Origin: an uncultured Moraxella sp.
GTDB taxonomy: Bacteria > Pseudomonadota > Gammaproteobacteria > Pseudomonadales > Moraxellaceae
NCBI GenBank assembly: GCA_937889485.1
Contig: CALAPG010000295.1
Coordinates: 1-13,688 of the forward strand
Reading direction: 5' to 3'
Length of the DNA: 13,688 nucleotides
Part shown: positions 13,337-13,688 of the stretch, in pieces
How positions within the stretch are numbered: the stretch's first letter is position 1
Layout of the letters: the number at the start of each line of letters is the position of its first letter
Made by a program: the position numbers and the translations under genes
Notes under the pieces: model-generated
Seen by the model: only the letters and a program-made list of their open reading frames with translations
Databases searched by the model: none
Told to the model about the DNA's origin: nothing

Positions 13337-13688
13337 ATGGCAAAACCTTACCATGTCCTATTTCTCTGCAAGCACAATGCTAGCCGTAGTTTGATGGCAG
13401 AAGCTATTTTAAATAAAATTGGGGCAGAACGGTTTGTTGCCTATAGCGCAGGGGTGGCGCCATCGGCTCATGCGCATCCTTTTACCCTTGATGTATTGGC
13501 AGAAGAAGGGTTTGATATCCGTGGTTTGGCGCCAAAATCGGTGAGTACCTTTAGCCAAGCTGATGCGCCAAAAATTGATTTGGTCATTGGGCTTTGTCAT
13601 TCTATTCAGCAGCATGCCGATATTGACGGCAAGTTTCCCTTAACCGCGCATTGGCATATCAATGATACCGACAGTGTCAATGCCGACA
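13337..13688 (+). CDS. LMW phosphatase/ArsC-like protein, cut by window edge
   Basis: Only the first 117 codons are present; the frame is open to the edge. The product has the low-molecular-weight protein tyrosine phosphatase fold signature: a beta strand (HVLFL) running into the phosphate-binding loop CKHNASRS, with nucleophile Cys11 and Arg17 in the CX5R spacing. AYSAGVAP (35-42) and LDVLAEEGFDIRG (51-63) match arsenate reductases of the thioredoxin-coupled class and related phosphatases. Near the edge, HWHIND (105-110) aligns with the family's HWxxxDP, keeping the likely general acid Asp110 but with Thr in place of Pro. Only one further cysteine (Cys87) is visible; the second shuttle cysteine expected soon after it is absent. 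AAGGAA lies seven bases before the ATG. Whether it reduces arsenate or dephosphorylates proteins is open. Confidence 0.82.
   Translation, partial: MAKPYHVLFLCKHNASRSLMAEAILNKIGAERFVAYSAGVAPSAHAHPFTLDVLAEEGFDIRGLAPKSVSTFSQADAPKIDLVIGLCHSIQQHADIDGKFPLTAHWHINDTDSVNAD

Noticed and set aside
13409..13615. Minus-strand frame near the right edge
   Set aside because: It is antisense to the ArsC-like gene, whose CX5R motif and ribosome binding site make the plus strand the real coding strand.

Overview
The window looks like a piece of a gammaproteobacterial chromosome, most likely Moraxellaceae (a Moraxella/Faucicola, Psychrobacter or Acinetobacter relative). This is inferred from gene content, moderate GC with AT-rich intergenic DNA, and protein sequences that resemble that group. 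No database search was possible, so the genus is a guess. No mobile element, CRISPR array or phage gene was seen.

Layout. 1-425 is non-coding and rich in hairpins. ndk (426-857, minus) ends at a strong bidirectional terminator. A non-coding stretch leads to a plus-strand CAU tRNA, best read as tRNA-Ile2 (1328-1404), with its own terminator. From 8222 down to 1465 a four-gene minus-strand operon encodes a complete tripartite ABC exporter. Its parts are a HlyD-type adaptor, an RbbA/YhiH-type protein fusing two ATPase domains to an ABC-2 permease, a second ABC-2 permease of the YhhJ type, and a NodT/OprM-type outer-membrane lipoprotein. After a gene-free region comes a minus-strand tRNA-Val(UAC) to tRNA-Asp(GUC) operon with a near-consensus stable-RNA promoter and a strong terminator.

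A small glutathione-peroxidase-fold enzyme (9109-9597, minus) lies divergent from the most unusual gene here (9771-11459, plus). That gene joins a Cro/C1-type helix-turn-helix domain, through a Ser/Pro-rich linker, to a full-length AlaA-type alanine aminotransferase. It converges on a sodium:amino-acid symporter of the NSS/SNF family (11523-12917, minus), with a shared bidirectional terminator between them. An AT-rich divergent region separates the symporter from the start of a low-molecular-weight phosphatase/ArsC-like gene that runs off the right edge.

Working together. The export operon is self-sufficient from cytoplasm to exterior: ATP hydrolysis and two inner-membrane halves, a periplasmic adaptor, and an outer-membrane duct. 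Its substrate cannot be read from sequence. The two ATP sites appear unequal: one keeps LSGG plus the H-loop histidine, the other has LPLG and an alanine. The aminotransferase and the symporter both handle amino acids, but their convergent arrangement gives no evidence of co-regulation. Three genes (the lipoprotein, the peroxidase and the symporter) have more convincing starts than their longest reading frames, because good ribosome binding sites lie before internal ATGs. The RbbA-like frame is also best started at an ATG one codon inside a TTG.
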